Shown: positions 41,098-48,994 of the stretch, one piece after another
How positions within the stretch are numbered: position 1 is the first letter of the stretch
How the letters are laid out: every line of letters starts with the position of its first letter
Assembly (NCBI RefSeq): GCF_003287495.1
Contig: NZ_PRLE01000001.1
Coordinates: forward strand, 372,001 to 436,000
DNA length: 64,000 nucleotides
Source of the DNA: Faecalibacterium prausnitzii
GTDB taxonomy: Bacteria; Bacillota; Clostridia; Oscillospirales; Ruminococcaceae
Reading direction: 5' to 3'
Notes under the pieces: generated by a model
Databases searched by the model: none
What the model was told of the DNA's origin: nothing
The model's input: only the letters and a program-made list of their open reading frames with translations
Translations under genes and position numbers: made by a program

Positions 41098-41121
41098 CAT
41101 TCTTTAGTTTCGCTTTCTCGG

Positions 41122-41153
41122 CAGATCAACCTGCACAAAGACGGGTTGATCTG
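41122..41153. repeat. 10-bp perfect inverted repeat upstream of the LacI regulator
   Basis: CAGATCAACC and GGTTGATCTG flank a 12-base loop. There is no T-run on either side, so it is a regulatory site or RNA structure rather than a terminator. Confidence 0.55.
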
Positions 41154-41223
41154 TTAGACAAAATTGCCAAAAGTGATTCCGACCGATTGATTTTTTGTGC
41201 GGATTGTGCCATACTATAGCCAC

Positions 41224-41236
41224 TGGAAACGTTCCC
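41224..41236 (+). promoter_or_regulatory. LacI/CcpA-type operator near the regulator start
   Basis: TGGAAACGTTCCC has the LacI-family core AACGTT and fits the relaxed cre pattern TGNAANCGNWNNC. It is 46 bases before the regulator start and suggests autoregulation or catabolite control. Confidence 0.6.
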
Positions 41237-41281
41237 GACACCGTTCCCGAAGATTTTCCAAAAAACGAGGTGCTTCTCCCC

Positions 41282-42301
41282 ATGCCGAATCTGACGATCA
41301 AAGATATCGCCCGCATCAGCGGCTGCTCGGTCAGCACCATCTCCCGCGTCATCAATGACCGCCCCGACGTGCGGCCCGAGACCAAGGAGCACGTTTTAAA
41401 AGTCATGCGGGAAGCCGGGTTCGTCCCCAACACCAACGCCCGCCAGCTCAAGATCCAGCAGTCGCGGAGCGTGGTCTTTGTGGTCAAGGGCACCCGCAAC
41501 CTCTTCTTCTCGGACTTCCTGGTCCAGCTGCAGCGGGCGGCCACCCTGTACGGCTACAACGGCATCATCTCCTACATCGACGAAAACGCCAACGAGATCG
41601 ACGCGGCCGAAAAGATCCTGCGGGAGATCAAGCCCAAGGGCATCATCTTTCTGGGCGGTAGCGTAGCCAATTTCCAGAATGGCTTTTCCAGCATCTCCGT
41701 CCCCGCGGTGCTGGCCACTCTCGTTTCGGACGAGCTCCACTTCCCCAACCTTTCCATGGTGGGCGTGGATGACCGGGCGGCGGCCCATACCGCCGTGGCC
41801 CACCTCATCGCACAGGGGCACAGCAAGATCGCGGTGTTGGGCGGCCCCGCCACCAGTTTTCCCAGCCGGATGCGCCGCCTGGGCGCGCAGGATGCCATGG
41901 AGCAGGCGGGCCTCACCTTTGATGACCGGCTCTACGGCCTCTCCAACTACGATTTTGAATCCGCCTACCACGCCATGAACAGCCTGCTGGCACGCCGGGC
42001 CGAGTTTACCGCCCTGTTTGCCATGAGCGATGTCATCGCGTTTGGTGCCATCCGGGCGCTGGTCAGCGCCGGGTTCCGGGTGCCGCAGGATGTCTCCGTC
42101 ATCGGCTTTGACGGGATTACGATGTCCCGCTACTGTGTCCCGGTCATGACCACCATCGTCCAGCCCAGCGAGCAGATCGCGCTCCAGAGCATTGAGCTTC
42201 TGATCAATCAGATCGAGCACGGGGCCCCGGCTCAGACCATCACCCTGCAGCCCGAGCTGCAGCAGGGCGAAAGCGTCTGCCCCTGCCGCCACCCGCTCTA
42301 A
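41282..42301 (+). CDS. LacI family regulator of the maltodextrin cluster
   Basis: This 339-residue protein begins with the LacI helix-turn-helix TIKDIARISGCSVSTISRVIND and a hinge with NTNARQLKIQQS. A periplasmic-binding-protein-like sensor domain follows (MVGVDDRAAAHTAVAHL, FAMSDVIAFGAIRAL, VIGFDGITMSRY). It is divergent from nothing and lies 87 bases before the sugar-binding protein gene on the same strand, so it is most likely its regulator (MalR-like). The ATG at 41282 follows ACGAGGTG; the open frame upstream covers the operator and is not coding. Confidence 0.93.
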   Translation: MPNLTIKDIARISGCSVSTISRVINDRPDVRPETKEHVLKVMREAGFVPNTNARQLKIQQSRSVVFVVKGTRNLFFSDFLVQLQRAATLYGYNGIISYIDENANEIDAAEKILREIKPKGIIFLGGSVANFQNGFSSISVPAVLATLVSDELHFPNLSMVGVDDRAAAHTAVAHLIAQGHSKIAVLGGPATSFPSRMRRLGAQDAMEQAGLTFDDRLYGLSNYDFESAYHAMNSLLARRAEFTALFAMSDVIAFGAIRALVSAGFRVPQDVSVIGFDGITMSRYCVPVMTTIVQPSEQIALQSIELLINQIEHGAPAQTITLQPELQQGESVCPCRHPL

Positions 42302-42388
42302 TATTTCTTTTGATTTCCTGCCGCTCCCTGTGGGCGGCAAGTAAAATAGCACCTCATAATTTTTCAATAATGAAGAAGGAGAATAATT

Positions 42389-43735
42389 ATGAAAAAGATG
42401 ATCTCTCGTCGTAACTTCCTGAAAGCCGCTGGTGTTTCCGCTGCTGCTCTGGGTCTGGCTGCCTGCGGCGGCTCTTCCAGCAGCACCGCTGCTTCCACGG
42501 CCACTTCTACCGCTGCTTCCAGCACCGCTGCTGCTTCCGGCGCTTCCGGCAAGGTCTACTACCTGAACTTCAAGCCCGAGCAAGATCAGGATTGGCAGGA
42601 TCTGGCCGCTGAGTACACCAAGGAGACCGGCGTGCCTGTCACCGTCGTGACTGCCGCTTCCGGCCAGTACGAGACCACCCTGATGAGCGAGATGGAGAAG
42701 AGCGAAGCTCCCACCCTGTTCCAGGTCAACGGCCCTGTGGGTCTGGCCAACTGGAAAGATTACTGCCTGGACCTGTCCGACAGCAAGCTCTACGGCGAGC
42801 TGACCAGTGACTCCTTTGCCCTGAAAGACGGCGACGCCGTTACCAGTATCGCATACGTCATCGAGACTTACGGCATCATCTACAACAAAGAGCTGCTGAG
42901 CGCCGCCGGTTACACCCAGGACGACATCAAGGGCTTTGATGACCTGAAGAAGGTCGCTGATGACATCCAGGCACGCAAGGCCGAGCTGGGCGTGGACGGT
43001 GCTTTCACCTCCGCCGGCATGGATAGCTCTTCCGACTGGCGCTTCAAGACCCATCTGGCAAACCTGCCCATCTACTATGAGTACAAGGCAGACGGCATTG
43101 GTTCCACCGACGCCATCAAGGGCACCTATCTGGACAACTACAAGCAGATTTGGGATCTGTACATCACCGATTCCACCTGTGACCCCAAGCTGCTGGCCTC
43201 CAAGACTGGCAACGACGCCGTGGCTGAGTTTGTGGGCAAGAAGGCTGTGTTCTACCAGAACGGCACTTGGGCTTACAATGACGTGAAGGATCTGGGTGAC
43301 GACAACCTGGGTATGCTGCCCATCTACATCGGTGTGGACGGCGAGGAGAATCAGGGCCTGTGCACCGGTTCCGAGAACTTCTGGTGCGTGAACAACACCT
43401 CTTCGGACGAAGACATCCAGGCGACTCTGGACTTCCTGTACTGGTGTGTCACCTCTGAGGCCGGCACCAGCGCGATGGCTGACAAGATGGGCTTCGTCAT
43501 CCCCTTCAAGAAGGCTAAGGACTCCACCAACCCCCTGATCACCATTGCAAACGATTATGTGGCCGCTGGCAAGACCAGTGTGGACTGGTGCTTCTCCACC
43601 ATGCCTTCCGAGGAGTGGAAGAACGGCGTGGGCAGCGCGCTGACCGCTTATGCCGCAGGCACCGGCGATTGGAATGCCGTCACCACCGCCTTTGTGGACG
43701 GCTGGGCCAAGGAGTATAAGCTGGCCAACGGCTAA
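42389..43735 (+). CDS. Sugar ABC transporter substrate-binding lipoprotein, maltodextrin type
   Basis: This 448-residue solute-binding protein starts MKKMISRRNFLK, a twin-arginine pattern, and has the lipobox LAAC followed by a Ser/Thr/Ala linker. The mature protein resembles family 1 binding proteins: FQVNGPVGLANWKDY, YETYGIIYNKELL, FYQNGTWAYNDVKD and a C-terminal SVDWCFSTMPSEEWKNGVGSAL (in part). Codon use is very biased, which fits strong expression. AAGGAG precedes the ATG. The MalQ gene at the end of the cluster points to maltodextrin as ligand. Confidence 0.93.
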   Translation: MKKMISRRNFLKAAGVSAAALGLAACGGSSSSTAASTATSTAASSTAAASGASGKVYYLNFKPEQDQDWQDLAAEYTKETGVPVTVVTAASGQYETTLMSEMEKSEAPTLFQVNGPVGLANWKDYCLDLSDSKLYGELTSDSFALKDGDAVTSIAYVIETYGIIYNKELLSAAGYTQDDIKGFDDLKKVADDIQARKAELGVDGAFTSAGMDSSSDWRFKTHLANLPIYYEYKADGIGSTDAIKGTYLDNYKQIWDLYITDSTCDPKLLASKTGNDAVAEFVGKKAVFYQNGTWAYNDVKDLGDDNLGMLPIYIGVDGEENQGLCTGSENFWCVNNTSSDEDIQATLDFLYWCVTSEAGTSAMADKMGFVIPFKKAKDSTNPLITIANDYVAAGKTSVDWCFSTMPSEEWKNGVGSALTAYAAGTGDWNAVTTAFVDGWAKEYKLANG

Positions 43736-43770
43736 GCTCCCCCATCGTTTCTAACACCTGACTTGCAAAA

Positions 43771-43808
43771 GGAGGCGGGCGAATGGTTCGCCCGCCTCCC
43801 TCTTTTTT
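43771..43808 (+). terminator. Attenuator hairpin after the mal binding-protein gene
   Basis: A perfect 13-bp stem (43771-43783 with 43787-43799) with a three-base loop is followed by CTCTTTTTTGG. It lies between the SBP and permease genes and should limit read-through to the permeases and MalQ. Confidence 0.85.
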
Positions 43809-43819
43809 GGAGGTATATC

Positions 43820-44671
43820 ATGCAAAAGGCCATCAGCAAATATTGGCCGGTGTTCGTGCTGCCTACCCTGATCGCGTTCATCATCGGCTTTATCTGGCCC
43901 TTTATCTGGGGCATTTATCTGTCGTTCCAGCGGTTCACCACCGTCAGCAAGACCACGTTCGTGGGCATCCAGAACTACATCAGCGTGTTCCAGGATTCCA
44001 CGTTCCTCCACGCGTTCGGCTTCACGGCGGCGTTCACCGTGGTGTCCACCGTCCTCATCAACGTCTGCGCCTTTGCCATCGCGCTGGTGCTCACCCGGGG
44101 CATCAAGGGCACCAACCTCTTCCGCACCGTCTTCTTCATGCCCAACCTGATCGGCGGCATCCTGCTGGGCTACATCTGGCAGATCCTGCTCAACGGCGTG
44201 CTGGCCAACCTGCAAAAGCCCCTGCTGGCCCTGGATGCCAGATACGGCTTCATCGGTCTGGTCATCCTGATGTGCTGGCAGCAGATCGGCTACATGATGA
44301 TCATTTATGTGGCCGGCCTGCAGAGCGTCCCCGGCGATCTCATCGAAGCCGCCAAGATCGACGGTGCCAACGACCGGGAGATCCTGTTCAAGATCAAGCT
44401 CCCCATGGTCATGCCCAGCGTTACCATCTGCACGTTCCTCACCCTGACCAACAGCTTCAAGCTGTTTGACCAGAACGTTGCCCTGACGGGCGGCGAGCCC
44501 GCCAACATGAGCGAGATGCTGGCTCTGAACATCTACAACACGTTCTATGGCCGCTCCGGCGCCCAGTGGAAAGGCATTGGCCAGGCAAAGGCCGCGGTCT
44601 TCTTCCTCATCGTCGTCGTCATCTCGCTGGCCCAGCTTCATTTCACCCGCTCTAAGGAGGTGCAGCAGTAA
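43820..44671 (+). CDS. Sugar ABC transporter permease (MalF type), maltodextrin importer
   Basis: This 283-residue permease has six helices and the EAA loop EAAKIDGANDREILFKIKLP. It forms the channel with the next gene, which starts in its stop codon (TAATG). GGAGG precedes the ATG at 43820; the frame upstream runs through the attenuator and is not coding. It lacks the long MalF loop of E. coli and is the usual Gram-positive size. A shared MsmX-type ATPase from elsewhere must power it. Confidence 0.94.
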   Translation: MQKAISKYWPVFVLPTLIAFIIGFIWPFIWGIYLSFQRFTTVSKTTFVGIQNYISVFQDSTFLHAFGFTAAFTVVSTVLINVCAFAIALVLTRGIKGTNLFRTVFFMPNLIGGILLGYIWQILLNGVLANLQKPLLALDARYGFIGLVILMCWQQIGYMMIIYVAGLQSVPGDLIEAAKIDGANDREILFKIKLPMVMPSVTICTFLTLTNSFKLFDQNVALTGGEPANMSEMLALNIYNTFYGRSGAQWKGIGQAKAAVFFLIVVVISLAQLHFTRSKEVQQ

Positions 44672-45513
44672 TGTCCAAACAGCGTAAAGCCTGGGATACC
44701 GTCCTTGCAGTGGTCATGATCCTGCTCTGCCTGCTCTGGGTCTACCCCATCGTTCTGATCTTAATTAACAGTCTCAAGGTGGAGGGCACGTTCACCACCT
44801 CCACCGTCTTCCAGCTGCCCACCAAAGAGACGTTTGCGGGCCTGTCCAACTACGTCTACGGCGTCTTCAAGATGAACTTCCTCTCCAGCCTGGGCTACAG
44901 CCTGCTCATCACGGTGTCCAGCGTGGTGCTCATCCTGCTGTGCTGCTCCATGACGGGCTGGTACCTCACCCGTGTCAACAACAAGCTCAGCAAGTTCATG
45001 AACCTGCTCATCGTCTTCTCCATGGTCGTGCCATTCCAGATGGTCATGTTCACCCTGTCCAAAACGGCGGACACCCTCAAGCTGAACACCCCGTGGAACA
45101 TCTGCATCATCTATCTGGGCTTCGGCGCGGGCCTGGCCGTCTTCATGTTCACCGGCTTCATGAAGAGCGTCCCCATTGAGATCGAGGAGGCCGCCATGAT
45201 CGACGGCTGCAACCCCCTCCAGATCTTCTTCAAGGTCGTTTTCCCCATCCTCAAGCCGACCATGATCTCCACCGCCATTCTGGAGACCATGTGGGTCTGG
45301 AACGACTACCTCCTGCCCACGCTGGTGCTGGACATCAAGAAATACCGCACCATCCCCATGGCCATCCAGTACTTCCGCGGCGGCTATGGCCGCGTGGAGC
45401 TGGCCCCCATGATGGCCTGCATCATCATTGCCATCATCCCCATCATCATCCTATACATGACCTGCCAGAAGTACATCATCGAGGGCGTCGTGGCAGGCGC
45501 TGTCAAAGGTTAA
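44671..45513 (+). CDS. Sugar ABC transporter permease (MalG type), maltodextrin importer
   Basis: This 280-residue permease has six helices (first one VLAVVMILLCLLWVYPIVLI) and the EAA loop EAAMIDGCNPLQIFFKVVFP. It ends YIIEGVVAGAVKG, as MalG-type permeases do. It overlaps the previous gene by one base and precedes malQ by 27 bases with AAGGAGG between. No unusual feature. Confidence 0.94.
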   Translation: MSKQRKAWDTVLAVVMILLCLLWVYPIVLILINSLKVEGTFTTSTVFQLPTKETFAGLSNYVYGVFKMNFLSSLGYSLLITVSSVVLILLCCSMTGWYLTRVNNKLSKFMNLLIVFSMVVPFQMVMFTLSKTADTLKLNTPWNICIIYLGFGAGLAVFMFTGFMKSVPIEIEEAAMIDGCNPLQIFFKVVFPILKPTMISTAILETMWVWNDYLLPTLVLDIKKYRTIPMAIQYFRGGYGRVELAPMMACIIIAIIPIIILYMTCQKYIIEGVVAGAVKG

Positions 45514-45540
45514 TCTCAACACGACAAGGAGGGTTCCAAA

Positions 45541-47007
45541 ATGCGTGCATGCGGCATCCTGATGCCCGTGTTCAGCCTGCCAGGCCCCTTTGGCATTGGC
45601 ACACTGGGCAAAGAAGCATTCGCGTTTGTGGATTTTCTGGCCGGAGCGAAGCAGACCTATTGGCAGATCCTGCCCATTGGCCCGACCGGCTACGGAGACA
45701 GCCCTTACCAGAGCTTTTCCGCTTTCGCAGGCAACCCCTATTTCATTGATTACCGGCTGCTGGTCGAGCAGGGTCTCCTGACCCAGGCCGAGCTGCCCGC
45801 CCCCCAGCCTGTGGGTGCCATTGATTATGGTGCCCTCTACCGCGAGCGCCCGCTGGTGCTGAAAAAGGCCGCCGACCGGCTGCTGGCCTCCCCCACGGAG
45901 GCCTACCACACGTTCTGCACCAGGCAGGACTTCTGGCTGGAGGATTACGCCCTGTTCATGGCCATCAAGGCCGAGCAACATCAGGCAGGCCTCGCCGACT
46001 GGCCGGATGCTCTGCGCACCCGTCAGCCGGAAGCACTGGCCGCCGCCCGGGCCCGGCTGGCGGAGCAGGTGGATTATCACAAGGCCGTGCAGTTCTTCTT
46101 CTACACCCAGTGGAACGCCCTCAAGGCCTATGCCAATGCAAAAGGCGTTCAGCTGGTGGGTGACATTCCCATCTATGTCAGCCCGGATTCCAGCGACCTG
46201 TGGACCCACCCGGAGCTCTTCCAGACCGATGGGCAGGTCCACCTGACCCAGGTGGCCGGCTGCCCGCCAGACGCCTTTGCCGCCGACGGCCAGCTCTGGG
46301 GCAACCCGCTCTACGACTGGCCCAAGCATCAGGCCACGGACTTTGCCTGGTGGAAGCGCCGGATGCAGCACGCCACCTCCATTTACAACGTGGTCCGCAT
46401 CGACCACTTCCGCGGCTTTGAGAGCTACTACTCCATCCCCGCCGGGAACAAAACGGCAGCGGGCGGCCACTGGGAAAAGGGCCCTGACCGTGCGTTCATC
46501 CAGGCCATGCACGAGTGTCTGGGCGAGGGCGGCATCATTGCCGAGGACCTGGGCTACCTGACCCCGGAGGTCAAAGCCATGCTGGCCGCCAGCGGCTACC
46601 CGGGCATGAAGATCATGCAATTTGCCTTTGACCGCCGGGAGCCGGGCAACTACCTGCCCTACACCTACCCTGCCAACAGCGTGGTCTACACCGGCACGCA
46701 CGATAACGTCACCACCGAGGGCTGGCAGCAGACTGCCGCCCCCGAGGATGTGGCCTACGCCTGCCGTTATCTGCGCTGCACGCCGGGCACCCTCACTGAG
46801 GCCATGATCTCCGCCTGCCTCGCCAGTGCTTCGGATATGGCAATCATCCCTTTCGCAGACTGGCTTCATCTGGGCGCGGAGGCCCGCATCAACACCCCCA
46901 GCACCCAGGGTGCCAACTGGCAGTGGCGGCTGGCCCAGCCCCTCCCTGACGGCCTGGACGGCCATATTGCAGAGCTGACCCGGCTCTACGACCGTGCTCC
47001 CGCCTGA
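45541..47007 (+). CDS. malQ: 4-alpha-glucanotransferase (amylomaltase)
   Basis: This 488-residue GH77 enzyme transfers glucan chains between maltodextrins and releases glucose. The three catalytic acids are in place: D288 in RIDHFRGFE (nucleophile), E335 in IAEDLGYLTPEV and D388 in GTHDNVTTEGW. The N-terminus GILMPVFSLPGPFGIGTLG is typical. It is the last gene of the cluster, followed by a terminator, and shows that the importer brings in maltodextrins. AAGGAGGG precedes the ATG. Confidence 0.97.
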   Translation: MRACGILMPVFSLPGPFGIGTLGKEAFAFVDFLAGAKQTYWQILPIGPTGYGDSPYQSFSAFAGNPYFIDYRLLVEQGLLTQAELPAPQPVGAIDYGALYRERPLVLKKAADRLLASPTEAYHTFCTRQDFWLEDYALFMAIKAEQHQAGLADWPDALRTRQPEALAAARARLAEQVDYHKAVQFFFYTQWNALKAYANAKGVQLVGDIPIYVSPDSSDLWTHPELFQTDGQVHLTQVAGCPPDAFAADGQLWGNPLYDWPKHQATDFAWWKRRMQHATSIYNVVRIDHFRGFESYYSIPAGNKTAAGGHWEKGPDRAFIQAMHECLGEGGIIAEDLGYLTPEVKAMLAASGYPGMKIMQFAFDRREPGNYLPYTYPANSVVYTGTHDNVTTEGWQQTAAPEDVAYACRYLRCTPGTLTEAMISACLASASDMAIIPFADWLHLGAEARINTPSTQGANWQWRLAQPLPDGLDGHIAELTRLYDRAPA

Positions 47008-47049
47008 CGGGAAATTTCCGAAACGCTATTTTCTTCATTTTCTCCCCAT

Positions 47050-47101
47050 AAAACCGCCGCGTTGCCTGCTCTGTTCCCAGAGCCAGGAGTGGCGGTTTTT
47101 C
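47050..47101. terminator. Terminator of malQ
   Basis: AAAACCGCC pairs with GGCGGTTTT around a branched loop with CTGCTCTG/CAGAGCCAG; TTTTTCTG follows. A-rich DNA before it would also allow use on the minus strand. Confidence 0.78.
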
Positions 47102-47141
47102 TGTTCTATCGCAATGTTCATAAATAGTGCCTATCAAAACG

Positions 47142-47204
47142 GCATATTTGCGATATGCAGTTTGCGGATGTTGCTTGTGCGTTAAAAACGCAAACTGCTA
47201 TAAA
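47142..47204 (+). promoter_or_regulatory. Cluster of nested inverted repeats with a possible promoter
   Basis: GCATAT/ATATGC (47142-47158), GCAGTTTGCG/CGCAAACTGC (47157-47166 with 47189-47198, perfect) and an inner GCGTT/AACGC overlap. TGCTATAAA (extended -10, 47199-47204) follows the right arm directly, with TTGTGC 18 bases before it. This looks like a regulated promoter 230 bases before the double-glycine-leader genes. The stretch 47205-47349 is AT-rich with no recognisable site. Confidence 0.5.
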
Positions 47205-47349
47205 ATGCATCCAGCGCAAATTTTACACAACATTTTTTCACCATCCTCTTGCAGAGCATTTTCCACTATTTTTCGTTTTTTCGTTTCTTTTTCCAATTTT
47301 TCCGTTCAAAGTCCTTGAAATTCGTCTAAATTTATCTTTCAGCGCTCTC

Positions 47350-47378
47350 TTGTTGTTTTTCCGCAGTTATGCTATAAT
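47350..47378 (+). promoter_or_regulatory. Promoter of the double-glycine-leader peptide genes
   Basis: TTGTTG (47350-47355), a 17-base spacer and a perfect TATAAT (47373-47378) with the TGC extended -10. It is 56 bases before the first ATG. Confidence 0.82.
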
Positions 47379-47433
47379 CCTGATAAGTGATTCTCCGCCC
47401 CTGTGCGGACGTACGAGCGAAAGGAGTTTTCCC

Positions 47434-47901
47434 ATGATGGAACTTACATATCAGAACCAGATGTTGTTGCCCGCATCCTACACGGTTCTCTCCGAAGAGG
47501 AAATGACCTATATTGAGGGCGGTGCCATCACAGTCAGTAATGCTACAGCTGCTGTGCTGAATTTTGCGATCAACTTTGCTGTGAATACCATCAAGACCCT
47601 GGGCCAGGGTGCCTTTAATGCTGCTTGGAATGGTATGAAAGAGATGCATGATGATGGCCTATCCATTACAGGCTCAGTCAAACATTACTGGGGCCGTCAA
47701 ACTCCTGCTGGCAAGGCAGGTACGGTTGTGATCGGCAGTTTTGCCGCTTTCTATGTTTATGCACAGACCATGCAGATCATCAACACGGCCGTTGCGATTT
47801 ATCAGGATATCAAGGCCATCTATGAGCAGACCAAAGCTGACAAGGCTGCCAAAGAGGCTGCCGCTGCTGCCATTCCGAACAACACGCTGGCTGTGGCCTG
47901 A
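47434..47901 (+). CDS. Double-glycine-leader secreted peptide precursor 1
   Basis: This 155-residue protein starts with a leader MMELTYQNQMLLPASYTVL followed by SEEEMTYIEGG, a classic double-glycine cleavage pattern (hydrophobic at -4, -7, -12 and Glu-rich). The product after GG is about 125 residues with two hydrophobic stretches (TAAVLNFAINFAVNTI and VVIGSFAAFYVYAQTMQII), a basic middle and an Ala/Lys-rich helix at the end. It has no cysteines and no known bacteriocin fold. The ATG at 47434 has AAAGGAG seven bases upstream. The next gene has a related leader. No C39 transporter, immunity or modification gene is nearby. Length is large for a class II bacteriocin. Confidence 0.8.
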   Translation: MMELTYQNQMLLPASYTVLSEEEMTYIEGGAITVSNATAAVLNFAINFAVNTIKTLGQGAFNAAWNGMKEMHDDGLSITGSVKHYWGRQTPAGKAGTVVIGSFAAFYVYAQTMQIINTAVAIYQDIKAIYEQTKADKAAKEAAAAAIPNNTLAVA

Positions 47902-47941
47902 GCGTGTCCTGTGTAATTTGAGTTGAAAGGAGTTCTTTGTG

Positions 47942-48271
47942 ATGAAACACCTTTGTTTTCCCGCTTCGTACGCGCGTCTTTCTGAGGAGGAGCAGTGCGA
48001 GACCATCGGCGGAGGCGATCTGCGCAGCGCATGGAGCACCTTTACCGACAACCTCCACTTTGGTGATTTTTCCATGGGCAGCGGATTGCTGACATTCTCC
48101 ATCTCCTTTGTGCCCATGCTGCTGTTCAACGTCATCCGCACCGGATACCGGGCCGCGGAAACGATTTACAACAAGCTGAGCGCCCGGTACGGCTATCAGG
48201 ACGAGACCCTGACGGCTTTCCAGCAGTATACCGATGAGATGCGCAATAAGCACCAGAAAAACAACGCTTAA
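47942..48271 (+). CDS. Double-glycine-leader secreted peptide precursor 2
   Basis: This 109-residue protein starts MKHLCFPASYARLSEEEQC followed by ETIGGG. The leader shares PASYxxLSEEE with precursor 1, 40 bases upstream, so both probably use one processing exporter. The part after the Gly-Gly has one hydrophobic stretch (GLLTFSISFVPMLLFNVI), a basic amphipathic helix and a charged tail. The only cysteines are in the leader. The ATG at 47942 follows AAAGGAG; a GTG directly before it is possible. Product type is unknown: a two-peptide bacteriocin, a signalling peptide or a surface-acting helix are all open. Confidence 0.78.
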   Translation: MKHLCFPASYARLSEEEQCETIGGGDLRSAWSTFTDNLHFGDFSMGSGLLTFSISFVPMLLFNVIRTGYRAAETIYNKLSARYGYQDETLTAFQQYTDEMRNKHQKNNA

Positions 48272-48285
48272 AGTCTTAAAAACAA

Positions 48286-48325
48286 GCAGCGGCAGGCACT
48301 CCCAAAAGGTGGGGGTGCCTGCTGC
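48286..48325 (+). terminator. Strong hairpin after the peptide genes
   Basis: GCAGCGGCAGGCACTCCC pairs with GGGGGTGCCTGCTGC around an A-rich loop. Only TCTGTC follows, so termination may be partial and the PAP2 gene may be reached. Confidence 0.6.
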
Positions 48326-48399
48326 TCTGTCAATGCCACAAAGGGGATGGAGCTGACGGTCCACCCCAGAAACAGAGAGCTCATGAAGAAGGAGCCTTT

Positions 48400-48924
48400 A
48401 TGAACGCTGAACTGCAATTTCTCACTGCCCTGCAAGGCCTGCACACTCCTGCCCGGGATGTCGTCATGCTCTTCTTCACCCGGCTGGGCAATGCCGGGTT
48501 TGTCTGGATCACGCTGGCGGCTATCCTGCTGCTCTTCCGCCGCACCCGCCGGGCCGGGTGCATTCTGGCGCTGGCCCTTGTGTGCGACCTTGTACTCTGC
48601 AACTTCATCCTCAAGCCGCTGGTGCACCGTGTCCGCCCCTGTGACCTGTTGCCCGAGATAACCCTCCTCATCCCCCACCCCAGCGATTACTCATTCCCCT
48701 CCGGGCACACGGCGGCCTCCTTTACCGCCGTGGCTGCCCTCTGGCTGGCCGGGAAGAAACGGCTGGCCGGTGCCACTCTTGTACTGGGCGTCTTCATCGC
48801 CTTTTCCCGCCTCTACCTCTGCGTCCACTTCCCCACCGATATCCTCGGCGGCGTGCTGGTGGGGCTCGTCTGTGGCTGGCTGGGAAAATGGCTGTGGGAA
48901 TCTTTCGCTCAAAAACAAGCATGA
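48400..48924 (+). CDS. PAP2 superfamily membrane phosphatase
   Basis: This 174-residue protein has five or six helices and the three PAP2 motifs: KPLVHRVRP, PSGHT and SRLYLCVHFPTD. These form a vanadium-haloperoxidase-like phosphatase site at the outer face of the membrane. Substrates in the family are undecaprenyl pyrophosphate, phosphatidate or phosphatidylglycerol phosphate; the sequence does not decide. AAGGAG precedes the ATG. It is 128 bases after the peptide genes, with a hairpin between, so linkage to them is uncertain. Confidence 0.92.
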   Translation: MNAELQFLTALQGLHTPARDVVMLFFTRLGNAGFVWITLAAILLLFRRTRRAGCILALALVCDLVLCNFILKPLVHRVRPCDLLPEITLLIPHPSDYSFPSGHTAASFTAVAALWLAGKKRLAGATLVLGVFIAFSRLYLCVHFPTDILGGVLVGLVCGWLGKWLWESFAQKQA

Positions 48925-48926
48925 GA

Positions 48927-48970
48927 AAAGCCCTGCGGCTCGGTTGTTGAGCCGCAGGGCTTTGTTGTTT
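48927..48970. terminator. Bidirectional terminator between PAP2 gene and yebC
   Basis: A perfect 15-bp stem AAAGCCCTGCGGCTC/GAGCCGCAGGGCTTT with a 7-base loop; T-runs follow on both strands. Confidence 0.9.
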
Positions 48971-48994
48971 GGTTCAGGGGAGAACAAGCCGTAC

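Noticed and set aside
47434-48271. Lanthipeptide or sactipeptide precursors
   Set aside because: The parts after Gly-Gly have no cysteines and no modification enzyme is nearby, so only the export leader is claimed.
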